This document shows positions 51,421 through 64,000 of a stretch of 64,000 nt of DNA, one piece after another. Position 1 is the stretch's first letter, and the number at the start of each line of letters is the position of its first letter. The position numbers and the translations under genes were made by a program. The notes beneath the pieces are model-generated. The model saw only the letters and a program-made list of their open reading frames with translations. It was not told where the DNA came from and did no database searches. Origin of the DNA: Liolophura sinensis (lineage: Eukaryota; Mollusca; Polyplacophora; Chitonida; Chitonidae); assembly GCF_032854445.1 (NCBI RefSeq), contig NC_088300.1, positions 70,530,984 through 70,594,983 on the forward strand, read 5' to 3'.

Positions 51421-54400
51421 GTTTTTATGTGGGCGCTGGAAAAGACTTTATTTGCCACTTAAAATGATAAAGACTGGACGTTTTTGACTGGACATGATCA
51501 TCATAATTTCGATGCAAGATTAAAATAAATAAATTAACATGTTTACGTAGAATTTTGCTGTTGCTTTTCGTTGTTTATACTTCGTAGTTGCTTAGTGTAC
51601 ATAGATCTGTCAACGAGTGTAAGTAAGCTGCCCTCAAGTTAAACACTTACATGTAGATTGTACGGTTTCATGCTGATGACGTCATATAGTTTGCTTTCAT
51701 ACGTTTAAACTGCATGCAGTACCAACCTATCCTCCCTACGGTTGGAACAACCCTGCTGAACGCTCTGACGTTACTCTTCGACAACGGTGTTGGATGGCAT
51801 GCAAAAATTCACTGCATATTTGACGGTCCGATATATCCAGTCGACGTCTCTATTTTCTGTGTTGTACACATTTGGCAGATGTGTTTGAATGTCCTATTAC
51901 ATGCATGTCATCTCTGGTAATCAGGCCTATATATGCTTTTACCAACCACTTTACCACATTAAATAATATCTAAACACACCAGTAAACACTGCATTTAGAA
52001 AGTAAATGTATAAATGTTTTAATGAACAGCTGAATCGTCACCAGTGGGAGATGAACTTGAGCTGCCGCACGTATATTGGTCAAAGAAGAGTTATAACTTG
52101 ACCTCTGTCAAGATGTAACAGTGATGATATAGACACTGGCATGAAATAGAGAAAGCTGTAGTTTACATATATAATTCTGTTATAGCACTACTATAATATA
52201 TGTTAAATCCATACCATTTTGCAAAATTGTTGTGAATAAAATGAGGAAATTGCATCCAAAAGGAATTGTCTTTGAGTCATTTGTTCGGTCGGGGTTCTCG
52301 AGGGCCGTGTGGTATAAATATACACATAGAAATCAGTTATGTATAAATCAAAACATGGTGTGACCTATTTTCAACAAACCTATAAATAGAAACTCAAAAT
52401 TATAGGCTACATGAAAAATGAATAATTCCTATATACATTAACACATAGTATTGTTATGGACATGAATGCATGGGTCATGGTAAATAATTACCAAAATGAC
52501 CTAAGTTTACACAACATTTTACAAAAAGATTTGTAGTGAAAATGAGAACAATGGAGTTAATATTCACTGCCTATAACCATGTGCATGTCTATATATTAGC
52601 GAAGTCCGTAAATATATGAATATTTCGACGAAATGTACATGCTAGGTATATAGATCAGTATTCGGCCTATATATATGCGTCAGTTTTGTTTACTCTCAAC
52701 TTAGTTTATTTGTTGGTCTCAGTAAAGACTCCTGTATTAGTTTCACTTAAACAAATAAGTGTGCCAAACAAATTTGTTAAAATAGATTACTAATTTTTTA
52801 AAACAAATTTTCAATTCATAATTAATAACGATTTTACAACTAACTGGAAATCCTTATATTTGTTGAAAGGCATAAATGCCATTGTCATCAGGTATTTTAT
52901 ACACCCTGTTCGAATTGCCGATCGACCCACATGGCTTACACAGGACTATACTTGGAATATGAAGTGATGGAGCATTACCCTTCTGAGTGGTAACACCGGA
53001 TAAACTACGAGGTAAATAATTGGACAGGCCTAGTCCTTATTATCGGTTAAATTCAGGAAACTCAGCAAAAGCAAGTTTAATCAGTGTGAATCTCTTTCAA
53101 TGTCTGACGCAGATATAGCGTCAGTGTAGACAGTGTACTGTATAGGCTTACCTTCGTTGTGGGAGTTTTATACAGTAGACAGTCCTTCACACGGTTCTGT
53201 TTATCAATGCGTGGCTTCAGTGAATAAAGCAAAGCTTGTAACTTCACACGTCAACACATTTGTACTAGAGCTGCTGATCAACAAATGATCTATTCATGCA
53301 CAACACTATAGTAAGACTTATTTATGCTGAAATTAAAGTAGGTCATGTAGGCTGTGTCAGACAGGAAAACATGTACTTTCGATCTCATCAACTGTTAATC
53401 AACCACCGGAAATGGCCGCTAACTCATAGCTATATCAGAATTAGTATTCTACAATACCTGTAGGCCTATGGTGATTATGGTAATTAAGTCAGGTAGGAAT
53501 AAGTCAGTAAACTAAGTAGGCCCAAGTCTTGCTGTTACCAGTAAATTAGCTCTTTGATGCTATATTTATATACCGGTAGGCCTTTAAAAATTGTACATAA
53601 ACGCATAGGGGCCTACCCCCCCTCCCCCCTTCCCAAAATAAGCAAACAAAAAACAAACAAAATAAAAAAATACACGTACATTTATCTGATATAGGCTTAT
53701 AATACCATATATGTTATGCATGGCTATTCGTCATGGTCTATAGGCTTACATCTCTTAAAAAGAAGTAGGCGTATAGATGATAACAGTTTAGCTCTCGCTG
53801 TTTCACAATCAAGATTTAAATTTAACGTCATTAAAGTGGAAAGTCGGCGCATTTGAATAGCACTGCACTCTGACAGTTGTGCAGGCTTCAAGAACAAAAG
53901 GAACAAAATATTATTGGTTTCTAAATTTTACAATGGCGACATGGTAAACAATAATTTTGTTGTTACTATACAGCACCTGTCGCCTAACACAGCATTCGGT
54001 CACGGTTTTTTTACGCTACAGGCTAGCTGTTAATCGATTCTGGCCACCACACTTGGCGTTGTCACTTCTCCGTGTTGAGCAGACGATCTGACACGCCTTC
54101 ATGGTTTCTATAGTAACGGCCTTGACCCTGCACTTGGGGACTCCCCCCACCGTTCACCTGGCAGGCGCACCCATTTTTTTTTAAAGGAAACTTTTTATCT
54201 GTTTCGACGTCAGTGAGGAACTTTCTGTGCATGACTAAAGGAAAAGAAAAGCATTTGGAAATCACACGTACTGTCCCATCCCATTTTGATTTTATGTACA
54301 GATGAAAATCTAGTATGAGGCATGTATTCTGCTTAAAGGTTTTTTCTTTAAAAAATCGTCTTATAACTCAGTAACCAGGACAAAAAATATTACTACTCCT

Positions 54401-54639
54401 ACATTTTCTGGGAGAATAGTTTGTTTACAGTTTTTTCAAGACTGGGCTATAACCACACAATAACTGTGCGATTATTTTTAGTCGGGGAATAACCTTCTTT
54501 CTCTCCCCTCCTTCTCGAACTCTGAGAACAAGCACTGATGCAGCTGGGGAAGGGGTATCTACACAAAAAACATCTCAGCTGATTATACATATACATCATC
54601 CGTGGCCAAATAAGCATGAATAATCTTGTGGACATATGC
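51421..54639. other. 3.2 kb non-coding stretch
   Basis: No gene was supported. A C-rich/A-rich tract occurs at 53615-53670. The word TAGGCCTA recurs across this part (near 53462, 53578). Confidence 0.4.
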
Positions 54640-55050
54640 GGTCGAATTTGCTGGCGTTTGACAGCTGTCGGGGAAATTCGTGTACGTGAATCAGAACTCG
54701 CTACCTCCTCCCCCCAAAGAACGAAGTGGTTTCTGCTGCGCGGAAGGGGGCGCTACATTTAGTGACGTCAAGAGTAATGAATACTGGCTTGATGCTTAGC
54801 GAGGCGTTCACACAAAGCACAGAGCCATTCTCAGCGAAGAAGTACGATGACCTGAAACGAAGCATCAGCATTCGTGTTGTGGGCTGAGGTGACGGCCAGA
54901 GTTACTTGCGAAAACAGTAGTAATTAAGGCGTAATCATTGGAACTGTTCGATCGAGAGTTACTTTCAGTTTTCTCTCGAAATTAGGCCTTGCAGCTACCC
55001 CTTCTTGGTGTAAACGGCTCTTGGTTTGTTCATCAGCTGATCGCGGCGAG
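54640..55050 (+). promoter_or_regulatory. promoter and 5' UTR of the amine oxidase gene
   Basis: This is inferred from position and base composition. The 400 bp before ATG 55051 are richer in CG dinucleotides than the flanks, and there is no intervening acceptor that must be used. No TATA box was identified. Confidence 0.5.
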
Positions 55051-55246
55051 ATGAACGGAATGAAGACAGCCGTGAACCCTGCTAAGGGCGATCGAAGCTT
55101 GACTGAAAACCCACAAATTTTAATCATCGGGGCTGGTATCGCTGGTATTTCGTGTGGGGAATACCTTACACGAAATGGTCTTACGAATTTTAAAATTCTG
55201 GAAGCCACAGACCGCACGGGTGGTCGAATATGGAGCGTGGAGCTGG
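55051..55246 (+). CDS. flavin-containing amine oxidase (polyamine/spermine oxidase-like), first coding exon
   Basis: ATG 55051 opens 65 codons plus 1 nt to the donor G|GTAGGT (GT at 55247). The dinucleotide-binding fold is plain: PQILIIGAGIAGISCGEYL with the GxGxxG loop at residues 27-32, then the ribose-binding Glu51 in KILEATDRTGGRI with the GGR motif at 57-59. This start of the protein matches FAD-dependent amine oxidases of the polyamine oxidase (PAOX/SMOX) group. Those enzymes oxidise spermine, spermidine or their acetyl forms and release hydrogen peroxide. The exon joins in phase 1 to 63962. A second Met at codon 4 is an alternative start. The rest of the enzyme is outside the window, so the substrate class and peroxisomal or cytosolic location cannot be told. 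MAO- or LSD1-like relatives are less likely. Confidence 0.85.
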
Positions 55247-55451
55247 GTAGGTATTTTTAACCACTGCCTGGGTGCCTTCCCTTTTCTGTGTTGTTAATAC
55301 TACAACCGCCTGGGGACCAGCTGTACGGATAACATACATTCAGAAAATGGCTTTCAATCTTTCTGAATGAATGCATCCTGTCTGTTTAACCTTTTACATC
55401 AACCTGAAATAATAATGCTTGGGCTTACAGTTACACACTTGGCTCAATGAC

Positions 55452-55455
<4 letters not shown>

Positions 55456-55495
<40 letters not shown>
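55456..55495. repeat. (TA)n microsatellite
   Basis: About 20 uninterrupted TA dinucleotides. Confidence 0.98.
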
Positions 55496-55498
<3 letters not shown>

Positions 55499-55639
55499 TA
55501 CACATGTACTTATTCAGGTAACAGCATTACATGTACATGTAAAGTTACAGAATAATCCTTGGGATAACATGGGATTGGGAGTATTTATGAAATATGAGTG
55601 AAATTTGTATGTATAAACGAAAATTTGTGAGATTTTAGG

Positions 55640-55975
55640 GCCTTGAGAGCAGATTGCGGGCACAATTAGTGGTTGAAATTCTTGTCTTTAAGTTGATAGT
55701 GATGCACAAGGTTGCAAGTTCAACCCTAGAATTGAACAGGGAATTTGTGGATTACCCCGCTTTTAACATTTGTTAACAACAACACTCGTGAGCTTGGTCT
55801 CTTCTACCAACAAGGTGGACATATCTGTGTGCCATGCAAGGGAAAGTTTTTCAGTAACTTGCCAAAGGTTGTTGGTTTACTGCGGTTTCGACTGCCCATC
55901 CAACTTGTATTGTATTTTGTACAAGTGAAGCAGTTTTGAGTATGGTATTAAACAGCAATGAAATAAATAAAATAA
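55640..55975 (+). mobile_element. SINE (family 3), tRNA-derived, in amine oxidase intron 1
   Basis: The head resembles a tRNA: AATTAGTGGTTGAAATTCTT (A-box side) and GGTTGCAAGTTCAACCC (B-box side). The body contains GGGAATTTGTGGATTACCCC and CCAAAGGTTGTTGGTTTACT. It ends in AATAAATAAAATAAA. It shares the GGGAATTTGTGGATT block with 37672-37850. Confidence 0.7.
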
Positions 55976-55981
55976 ATGAAC

Positions 55982-56138
55982 TGGGCCTAGTTGTTCAAAA
56001 GTGTATTGGCAGTTAAGCCTGGTATTAACTTTAGTCTGGAGTAAAGTTCCATTAGTTTTGCATTAGGTCAAAACTGGTATTAAGACTCAAGCCTGGCTTA
56101 AATTTTAATACCCTGTTGAATAACCAGCCTCTGGCATG
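55982..56138. mobile_element. MITE with ~24-bp terminal inverted repeats
   Basis: The left end GGCCTAGTTGTTCAAAAGTG and the right end (read on minus) GGCTGGTTATTCAACAGGG are imperfect inverted repeats. They bound a roughly 155-bp AT-rich core with no coding capacity. It lies directly behind the SINE tail. Confidence 0.6.
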
Positions 56139-59100
56139 TAGTGTCTTAGATTTTCCGGCATTGCCATAAACCCATCAAATACAGTTAACTTTGACAACCG
56201 GAACTTAATAAAAACTGTCACTAGATTAATGTATCTTCTTATGACTACCCGTTACCCGTTGTCTTTGTAGAGGGTATGCAACAACAGCTTTTTTGGTGTG
56301 CCCCCAGGCTTATGTCTTGAAATTGGCAGAGTAAATCAAGGCAGATGAAACTCTAAACTTGCTGCTTCAGTTCATCTCATCACTCAAGAAAATATTTCAA
56401 TCACATGTATTTCATGTTTTGTATATACTAGCATCAGATATCTAAATCACCCATAGTACATTCTGTACAGTAAATTCACATTGGACAACATTAAGTACAT
56501 GACTAACCTTACCTCGTTGAAATCATAGTAATGCCTACCGCATAGAGAATCAATATTGGCCTGTGTACAGATGACACATACATGTAGAAGTCATCAGTGA
56601 GCAATAACTTACAAATAGGTTTAGTTTCTAAGGTTATGATAGTTTGTGTGGCCACATGTATTACGGATCATGTACCTTTGTCGTCACTCTGTGAGAACTT
56701 ATGATATTCTGTATTGGCATTTGATTGTGGATTGGAGCTTGTGCGCTAATAAGAGTAATATTGCTTGTGCAACATGTGTAGTGTCTTGAGCTTAGTGATA
56801 GTAACTGAAACCAGGATCTAAACCTTGCTCAATTTGAAACCTCCATATAGATTCATGTTCATTGAAAACAGGATTTGATGATGTCATATGTGTACATGAA
56901 TGTATCCATACATGTGACTTATCCCTATCATGACGTGTGTGTTTATTTGTGTTTTCTTTTTAAGTGACCTGTACACTGTTGTGTCTGTAATGAAGGCATG
57001 GTATTCCCAATCCTGTCTGACATTACTTATATAGGTCAGCATGTCTTCAAAAGAGGTCCTTTAGTTACAGTTGACTGACAGCTGTTATAGTGGGCAAACA
57101 TCAGATATACACATGTACATGTAGGAGCAGACTCTGTACTCAGAGAAACCTTAATATGTGTTGGTATATAGTAGTTATACTTTTTGATACAGCCGTAAGT
57201 ATTTGCATGGAGAAACATGCATAGTGGGCAGAAAATCTAGCATCTTCCTGTACATAGGTGAATGGCAGTGGCAACTATACAGTATGTCTTTTCATGTACT
57301 AGTATGTGTGTACTTGTAACAGTAAGACCATAATAAAAATTCTCCAAACGAGATTGACTTATTTTTTCTAAAATTTGGGACACCCCATCTGCTCATTTTA
57401 GCCATATATATGTAATTCTAGCGGGAATATTGAGTTTCTTTTTCTTGCATGGTTAGACCACCTTATGAACAACCTACTCACATCTTTACTTTTCCAAAAG
57501 GCTGGTAAAGAAATGTAATATTCTACTTTCAACTCTACTAATATGTCCCAAATTTTAGAAGAATTAGGGCAACTGGGTTTATAACTGAGTATTTGACAGA
57601 TTTAGTTACGTGGATCAAGATGTTTGTGAACTATTAAAGTATTATTTTGTAGAATTTCTTTAATAGTTAGAGTGTGTACATCTACATCACACATGTACAT
57701 TGTTCACGTGCCAGCAGTGATGCTTGTGCATATCTGTGAAGCACAATGTAGTGGTATTTTGAACTTACCTGGTCTTGCTCTCCAGCTGTTAGCTAGACAC
57801 TATGCTATCTGTGACGGTATCAGGTTTTGAATGACCACGTCAGTCATGTTGGGCCATTAATTGATGCTGCATTACATATTGAAAATGTACTTATTAAGTT
57901 CACATGAAGCCAATACAGGTGATGTCTTTTTACCTGCCATAAAGCTTTGCTCAAACTTGTGTCCGTAAAGCAGCAAAACAGGAAATGTCAGTGAGGTAAC
58001 CCTTGATGTATAAGGTTTTTAGCAGTTTGTCAGTCTAATGTGGATTGCTGCCATTTCCTACGCTGTCGCTGTCACAAGTGCAACAAATTAGAAACTAATT
58101 GATATTACTGACCTTTTGGGTAACTTGAATGCATTTTATATTCTTCTTAAAAAAGAGGTCTGTATTTAGAATCATAAGAATTCACATTAGTTGTGTTGTA
58201 TTTTATAGTCAGGCTTTGTGTGCAGTGTTGCTGGGTAGCCACATAAACATGTGCAGTTGACATGGTGCAGTTGACAGTGTTTGACTGTGTCAAATATCCT
58301 CTAGCTCTGAGGGGGAAAACAGCTGCAAGTGTGTGCAGAGGGTCTGCTTGGGCCAGTTGACATCCTCAGGGATTAGGGCGCTATGTTCCACATTCGTGCA
58401 ACCCAGATGCTTTACAAAATCTCTTAAGACTAAGATTTTTTCGAAGTCTGCCCAGCATTTGACAATAACTTACATATGTACCTTGCTACCTGCCATCTGT
58501 TTTTTAAGTGTTCAGAGATACAGTAGTACAGGATGTACAGGTACTGTACATGTACAATTGTAAGTTTAACTGTGAATGCACTTGCTAGTATATTTACATG
58601 TGCAGTAGTTGGAGATGATCCCAAATGTTGTATGTACATGTAGTTATTCTGTTGGTTTTGGGAAGTAGTTAATGTAGCTACATGTAGGTTGTGAAACGGT
58701 GCTTTCATGAAATATTAAGTTGAAGGATACTTTAGTATATCTTCTATTCTGATAGTTCATATAAAATCTGTTCTAGAGCTCCATGTTCTATAAAAGTACA
58801 TGAACAGTTGATTCTTCGGTCATTAATTATTGACTCCTGTTGTCAAGGTCTCAGCATGTCTGCTCCCACGTCTTGGCCTTGTAAAGGCCTACCTCTATAT
58901 GGCTGCACTGGGGGCAGCTGTTGGCTCCATTTAAACCAAATGACAGTGTCAAATATGAGATGAAAAAGAAGCCATGTCCACTTAAATCTTTGTAATGCTG
59001 ACAATGATTACAGCTAACTGGCTACTGTTCATACATTGGGTAGCCTATAAAGCTGGCTATCACTTGTCATGATTATATTTAGAAGACAGTGGTGTAGGCC

Positions 59101-59189
59101 TACATGTGACATAAAATAATGATTTCAATGAAGATGTTAAGGAGCCCTGTCTGTTCATGTGGCTTGAGGTGTCTCTTTCCTTCATTCAG

Positions 59190-59347
59190 GTTAGGCCTTG
59201 TTGGATCAATCTGGTAAATTGTTCAGATCTTTGTGTAGTTCTGTCTGATTGTGCCTTGTTGTATCAATCTGGAAAACAGTTCAGATCTTTGTGTAGTTCT
59301 TTCTGATTGTGCCTTGTTGGATCAATCTGGAAAATTGTTCAGATCTT
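59190..59347. repeat. ~58-bp tandem repeat, 2.6 copies
   Basis: GCCTTGTTGGATCAATCTGG, AAATTGTTCAGATCTTTGTG and TAGTTCTTTCTGATTG recur three times (the last one incomplete) with few changes. Confidence 0.9.
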
Positions 59348-62300
59348 CAGTAACTATTGCTGGTTAGGACGTCAGGTATAATATACTGGTTTTGTCACCT
59401 GTGTTTCCAGGGCCTAAAATCCAGGCAGCTGTCTTAAGAATGGTATTTACATGTACATGTGTATGGCAAGAGTCTCAACCTTATTTAGGCAGCACATACT
59501 GTTGCAGCCTGATGGCTCTAGAAATCATGGGTCTCCTCAGTGGTAAGAAGATAAATCTGAACTTAAGAGACAACAGGTCCTGTGTTCATCAGGTCTCTGG
59601 AGAGCAGGTAGTGCTGAAGATTGAGGTACTAACAAGTGTGTAGTAGTAATGTTATACCATGTAAAAATGATTATAAATGGCATATGGTAAGCCCCATTCA
59701 CACTAGTTTTTCAAAGTGAACTATCATTTGTATGGAATAGAGTTGGTCGTATTCTGATTGGACTGGTCCCAGTTGATGAATTGATATGACCTTGTGAACA
59801 CGGCTGTATCATAGCAGATTGTATGAATGCAGAAATGATGTTGGTGGTGAATTTATATACAACATTTGTTTGTGTAGCGGGGCTCCAGTGTTTAAAAGTA
59901 GAAATATTTGTCCACATATGTCTGACTTTCTTGACTGCAATTTGTGAAACTTTGTACCTTCAAACATGTATTCACTGGAATAGATGTAGTTTTGCGGTGT
60001 TAAGATGTGATCTATTCTACTCAGAAAGTGGTACAGGACGTGTATATTTGTAGTAGCGGAGGGATGAAAATAGTAACCAAAATTGTTCTACAGCAGATTG
60101 GCAAGATTAGAAAATAAAACATACATGTAGGTTACATATGTATTTATGCCGCAAAGAGAAACACATCGGCTTACTAATGCAGTCTTGGTTACCTGTATCG
60201 CGAATGGAACACACATGTAGAGAAGAGTGCTGGTGCAGCACTGCCAGATAAGATAATGTTGTACAGCTGTGTCATCGGCTCATTCATACAGTCTAGCGAA
60301 TAATTAATAGTGTTTTGATCAATATCGCGGTTACCTTGATTTCATGTACAGTAGTTCTGGCTGTGAACGAGTCGAAGCTAGATTACATGGGCTGCCAGTG
60401 GCAAATGTACATGTATAAATATGCTATCCTTGCAAACTGCTTCTATTAAAGAATGGAATCCATGATGCATTGGTGTGTGGTTGATGTGTGTGGAATTTTC
60501 TTAGGCCGACTTTAAGTAGTGTAACATACTGCTAGTCTACAAAAACTCACTTTTCATTGTTGACAAAATATATTGTCCCTGAATTTTTCACGACGCTGCA
60601 GAAATACCTGTACATGCATAGCGCTGACATGCATACATAGCAGCAGTAGGTGTCCCTGAATTTCGAAGAAGACAGTTGGATAGCATGCATCATGAAGTAA
60701 TTGTAGATAAGATGATATGGTACTAGATATGCCTGTATCTGTTGCAGGTGATTGTATAGTATATCAAGTCTTGTGTATCCACGTCTTGTGTATCATCAAG
60801 TCTTGTGTAATGTAGTGTGGCAGATTGGATAAATGTGAACTTGAGCCCTGACTGATATATGAGGCTGGTTAGAAATAGGTTAGAAATATGCAGTCTCAGT
60901 CAGTGTTTCGCATGCAGGTGGGACTGAGAGTGAAAATAAACAATTAGAGCATGGCTATGTGGCACACAGCCACAGGTATATAAACCAGGGCTCAAGCCAA
61001 AAGTTCAGTCTGAGATCATATGATCCACAGTCTGACGTCTGAGCTGGCCAGCTTGAACGTGAACTGCGGGGCATATGTATCTTCTTACGAGGAGACAAAA
61101 AATCGACTTCCATAAGTGATGCTCTGGAGACATGCATGTGGATGTTCCTGATCAGTGTTACTGTGTGTATAGTACTGTGATTTTATGGACATGCGTAAGT
61201 GATGACCCAGTTAGACGTTCAAGTGCCAGTGCACCAAGGAGGTATGACTGCCCCAGAATTATTAAATATACAAACATGTATACATACCCCAGGCCTACCA
61301 ATCTATAGTCATGTGTCCAAACCTACAGTTTTAGGTCAGCTGCATGAACATGAACCTTTGCTGACGGTGCAGTGAAGGTATTAAAATTTAGATTAATGCA
61401 CATAAATTTATTCATAATTTTATGAAATTCTCATGTAAAGTTGACTAATGGTGTAACTGTACACATGTGACATTTTATATATCCGTGTGACATTTTATTT
61501 AGTTTTAGCAAACGTAGCAAATTTTTTGTGAGCGTAAAATTTTACAGGACGTATGTTAATATGGTTGAATGTGCACACTTTGTTAACTGGATAATTATTT
61601 CAATTGTTTATTAATTAATTAATTTCATTAACTAGACTTAAAAACCACTTTAATGCAGTGGAAAACATAAAATTTGAAATCTGTAGGGTTGGTTGAAAAT
61701 ACTCTGTCACATGTACTGTTGATATGCTACATGTATCCGTATGAGCTGGTTTGTGAGAAATTCAAATCAGACTGTGAGAACAGTTTATGATCTTTGTTAC
61801 GTACATACATACATGTACATGTTAATGTGAAAGTACATGATGTGCCATTGGATATGCTGTAGAATCGTTGGATCAGTACATGTATGTTGCTCTCACCCAG
61901 TTATATTTTATCAGAGCAGGTTATCATTATGAGCACTGTGAAGTCCTCATTGCTGGGAGGTTAGCCCAGACCACATGTTTTATTCCTCAGGATTCAGTAA
62001 GTTGTTTGACCCTGTGTCAGACATGAAGGGAGTGAACTTGTCCCTTCTGGTACAGCTCATCAGTAGTTCTGACCTTAGGACTCTCACCCTGCTTCACCCC
62101 CAGCATGACAACACAGCTCAGAGCATGTGCTTCTGTCTGACAAAGATTTAGATCTGAACGCTTGCTCTTTTGTAAATAAGTTCAAAGATTACCACGGCTA
62201 TTTTCGGCAACCTAGTTAACAATGTCAACTTTAGGATACTTAAAATAGCCATTGGTGCTCCCTGTGCTTTGAGTTTCAGTAGTGAAAAACTTAGCTTTGT

Positions 62301-62869
62301 GGCTGATTTGGTGTTTTAAGAGTGTCCTGTTGAGAATAGCATGGTGCACATTGTACTGAAAAAAGTGCTTTAGTGGTTGAAAAGGTTTACAGTACTCCAG
62401 TTGGAAAGAAAACAACATATTCTGTGCCACTAAAACATTCCATTAATCAAAAGACAAACACGTCTGTAACCTTTTGTAAAATGGATCAAAATCAGAATTA
62501 TTGACTTAGAAGACAATCCTTCTGCCTACCCATCCTATGACGTCTCTTTGCTATTGATTTCTTTAAATCAGCCTGTTCATCTACCTTCCATGAGGATTCA
62601 TTAAATGCAATAATGATGATATGACTGAGGAGCTTTGTGGTTAGGCTGTTGGGAACTGTATGATCCAATGAAGGTCAGTGTCCTGGCTGTTTACAGCTCT
62701 GGGGAACTCTCATGAAGACAGTCTTTTGATCTTCACTGATTGGCCCTTAACGAACACTGCATGGTGCTCATAGGTAGAGCAGGAAATGCATACAGGGTAA
62801 CATTTTCACTTGTTCTTTCTCTGTCTACAAGTGTGTATGTACACACATGTATGTATACAGTGTTCAGCA

Positions 62870-63019
62870 CATTCACATCAATCAGCACAAACAGTGTATC
62901 AATCAGCACAAACAGTGGCACTGTATCAAACAGTGTATCAGTCAGCACAAACAGTGACACTGTACGAAACAGTGTATCAATCAGCACAAACAGTGGCACT
63001 GTACCAAACAGTGTATCAA
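62870..63019. repeat. 39-bp tandem repeat, about 3.5 copies
   Basis: The unit CAATCAGCACAAACAGTGGC plus ACTGTATCAAACAGTGTAT repeats. The first unit is shortened to 21 bp. The internal CAAACAGTG doublet shows each unit is itself a partial duplication. The plus frames open here are artefacts of the repeat. Confidence 0.92.
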
Positions 63020-63961
63020 TTTAGCTTAACTATTTTTTTGGTACTTTCATGCCAGAAAGCCTCAGTGTCAGGCGAATGACGTGTTAGTTTCCATAGTAAC
63101 CCAGAAAAGTCCTCAGGTCTTCTTGTTTTAATTAAATGCATTCTTTTCAAACTATGAATCAGTCTGTGCTTTTTTGCATGTACTGTATTAAGTATCATAT
63201 ACCGTTGTGTTAACCATCGTCTCATTAGCTTGAGCACTTCTGCTGCATGCTCATTGTCCTTTTGTCATGTAGAATCCCACAGTGTACACGTAGTTTGAGG
63301 AGTAAAGAAGAGATCATGACCAAATTAAGTCCACATCTTGCGTCAGTAAGAATGTAGACAAATGTTACAATTGATATACTTTGTCATGTACATGTAATTG
63401 TTGAGCCTTGCCCTTTGCTGGCTCATGCACCTGGAGAGTTGATCTCACCTCAGACAGTTTGCCCCTGGAGAGTTAGGCAGCAAGCTTGACTTCAGCTTTC
63501 ACTTTAAGTAGTTCAACTACTTGTTTAAGGTCTGGATGGAGGGTGTGTGGTATTTTACACTGTGCACTCCAGCTTCTTCCACCCACAGCCTTGACAAATT
63601 TCTGCTAATGGTGTTAATACCAATCAATTAAATAATATAATTGATTTTTCAACTAATAGGTAGGGGTAAGGGGCATCAGTTAAATTTGCGCACGAATTCA
63701 GTAGTTCTTCTTTGGTTCATTGGTGTTCTAATGGTTTTGTCTTGCCAACAACTACGTATTCCACTCATTGCACTAAAATATTTGCTTGTTTAAATCCATC
63801 TCTTATTCTAGACATTGTTCAGGAAGTGAAATATTCTTGAACACCATTCAACTTCATGTACATATACGTAAAGAAATCAGACAAAACTGTACTTACTTGT
63901 ATTTTGTAAAAAGTTTTACAAAACTGTTTTTTAATTATTTGTTTGTTTCCTATGTTGATAG

Positions 63962-64000
63962 ATAATGAAGGTGGGAAGGCAGAGATGGGTGCCAACTGGA
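63962..64000 (+). CDS. amine oxidase second coding exon (cut by window end)
   Basis: After the acceptor TGTTGATAG (AG at 63960-63961), AT completes the phase-1 codon and the frame reads DNEGGKAEMGANW. This matches the E-x-G-A-(N/H/T)-W-I-H-G segment of polyamine oxidases that follows the GGR motif, where the FAD-contacting residues lie. The exon continues past the window. Confidence 0.85.
   Translation, partial: MMKVGRQRWVPTG

Larger units (their letters stand above)
55247..63961 (+). other. 8.7 kb intron 1 of the amine oxidase gene
   Basis: The donor is GTAGGT and the acceptor TGTTGATAG. No exon-like segment in this interval joins the two halves better. The intron is full of the words TACATGTA and CATGTACA and holds a TA microsatellite, a SINE, a MITE and two minisatellites (listed separately). 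The remaining stretches, including 56140-59190, 59350-62870 and 63020-63960, hold nothing that I recognise. Confidence 0.75.

Overview
This is a eukaryotic, invertebrate-type genome window. It is AT-rich, has long introns with GT..AG borders, shows no operons, and carries dense tandem repeats and dispersed SINEs. The commonest dispersed repeat is a tRNA-derived SINE whose 3' end reads like a stretch of 'ttattcttgagtacggcgta' followed by an AATAAATAAA tail. A second SINE family has a GTGA-repeat tail. Both types, together with the frequent TACATGTA words, suggest a lophotrochozoan, most likely a mollusc. The species cannot be named from the sequence alone.

Only a few genes can be supported. 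(1) On the minus strand at the left edge are the first two coding exons of an MFSD10-like major-facilitator transporter (1599-2461), which continues out of the window to the left. (2) On the plus strand at 25241-33346 is a complete eight-coding-exon gene, 436 codons with compatible splice phases throughout. It encodes a pentameric ligand-gated ion channel (pLGIC, Cys-loop/Pro-loop superfamily) subunit that lacks both Cys-loop cysteines, has a very short M3-M4 loop and has no visible signal peptide. A candidate alternative last exon lies at 33899. (3) On the minus strand at about 45337-46825 (perhaps up to 49334) are exons of an unidentified lysine-rich, coiled-coil-like protein. (4) On the plus strand at 55051 is the first coding exon of a flavin amine oxidase (polyamine/spermine oxidase-like). 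Its second exon starts at 63962, after an 8.7 kb intron, and is cut by the window end. Weaker candidates are a 106-codon ORF on the minus strand at 38637-38957 and a possible mitochondrial-type first exon at 51210-51415.

Layout: 1-3.5 kb MFSD10 5' end with minisatellites in its intron; 3.6-5.3 kb a 48-bp minisatellite; 5.3-7.6 kb a duplicated/inverted segment and two GTGA-tailed SINEs; 7.7-21.3 kb a gene-poor stretch; 21.4-24.3 kb three adjacent minisatellites ending in a 2.3 kb array of 58-bp units; 25.2-34.1 kb the pLGIC gene, whose sixth intron carries a compact 1.5 kb LTR element with gag remnants in antisense, perfect 5-bp target-site duplications and a purine tract; 34.5-35.3 kb another 48-bp minisatellite; 35.3-45 kb SINE-dotted intergenic sequence; 45.3-51.4 kb the unidentified genes; 54.7-64 kb the amine oxidase promoter, first exon and long intron.

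The genes do not form a pathway and each has its own promoter. The most interesting object is the Cys-less pLGIC, whose second transmembrane segment (M2) keeps the Glu/Arg pair at its inner end but appears to line the pore only with hydrophobic residues. Most long open frames elsewhere, on both strands, are by-products of minisatellites whose unit lengths (57, 48, 39 bp) are multiples of three.
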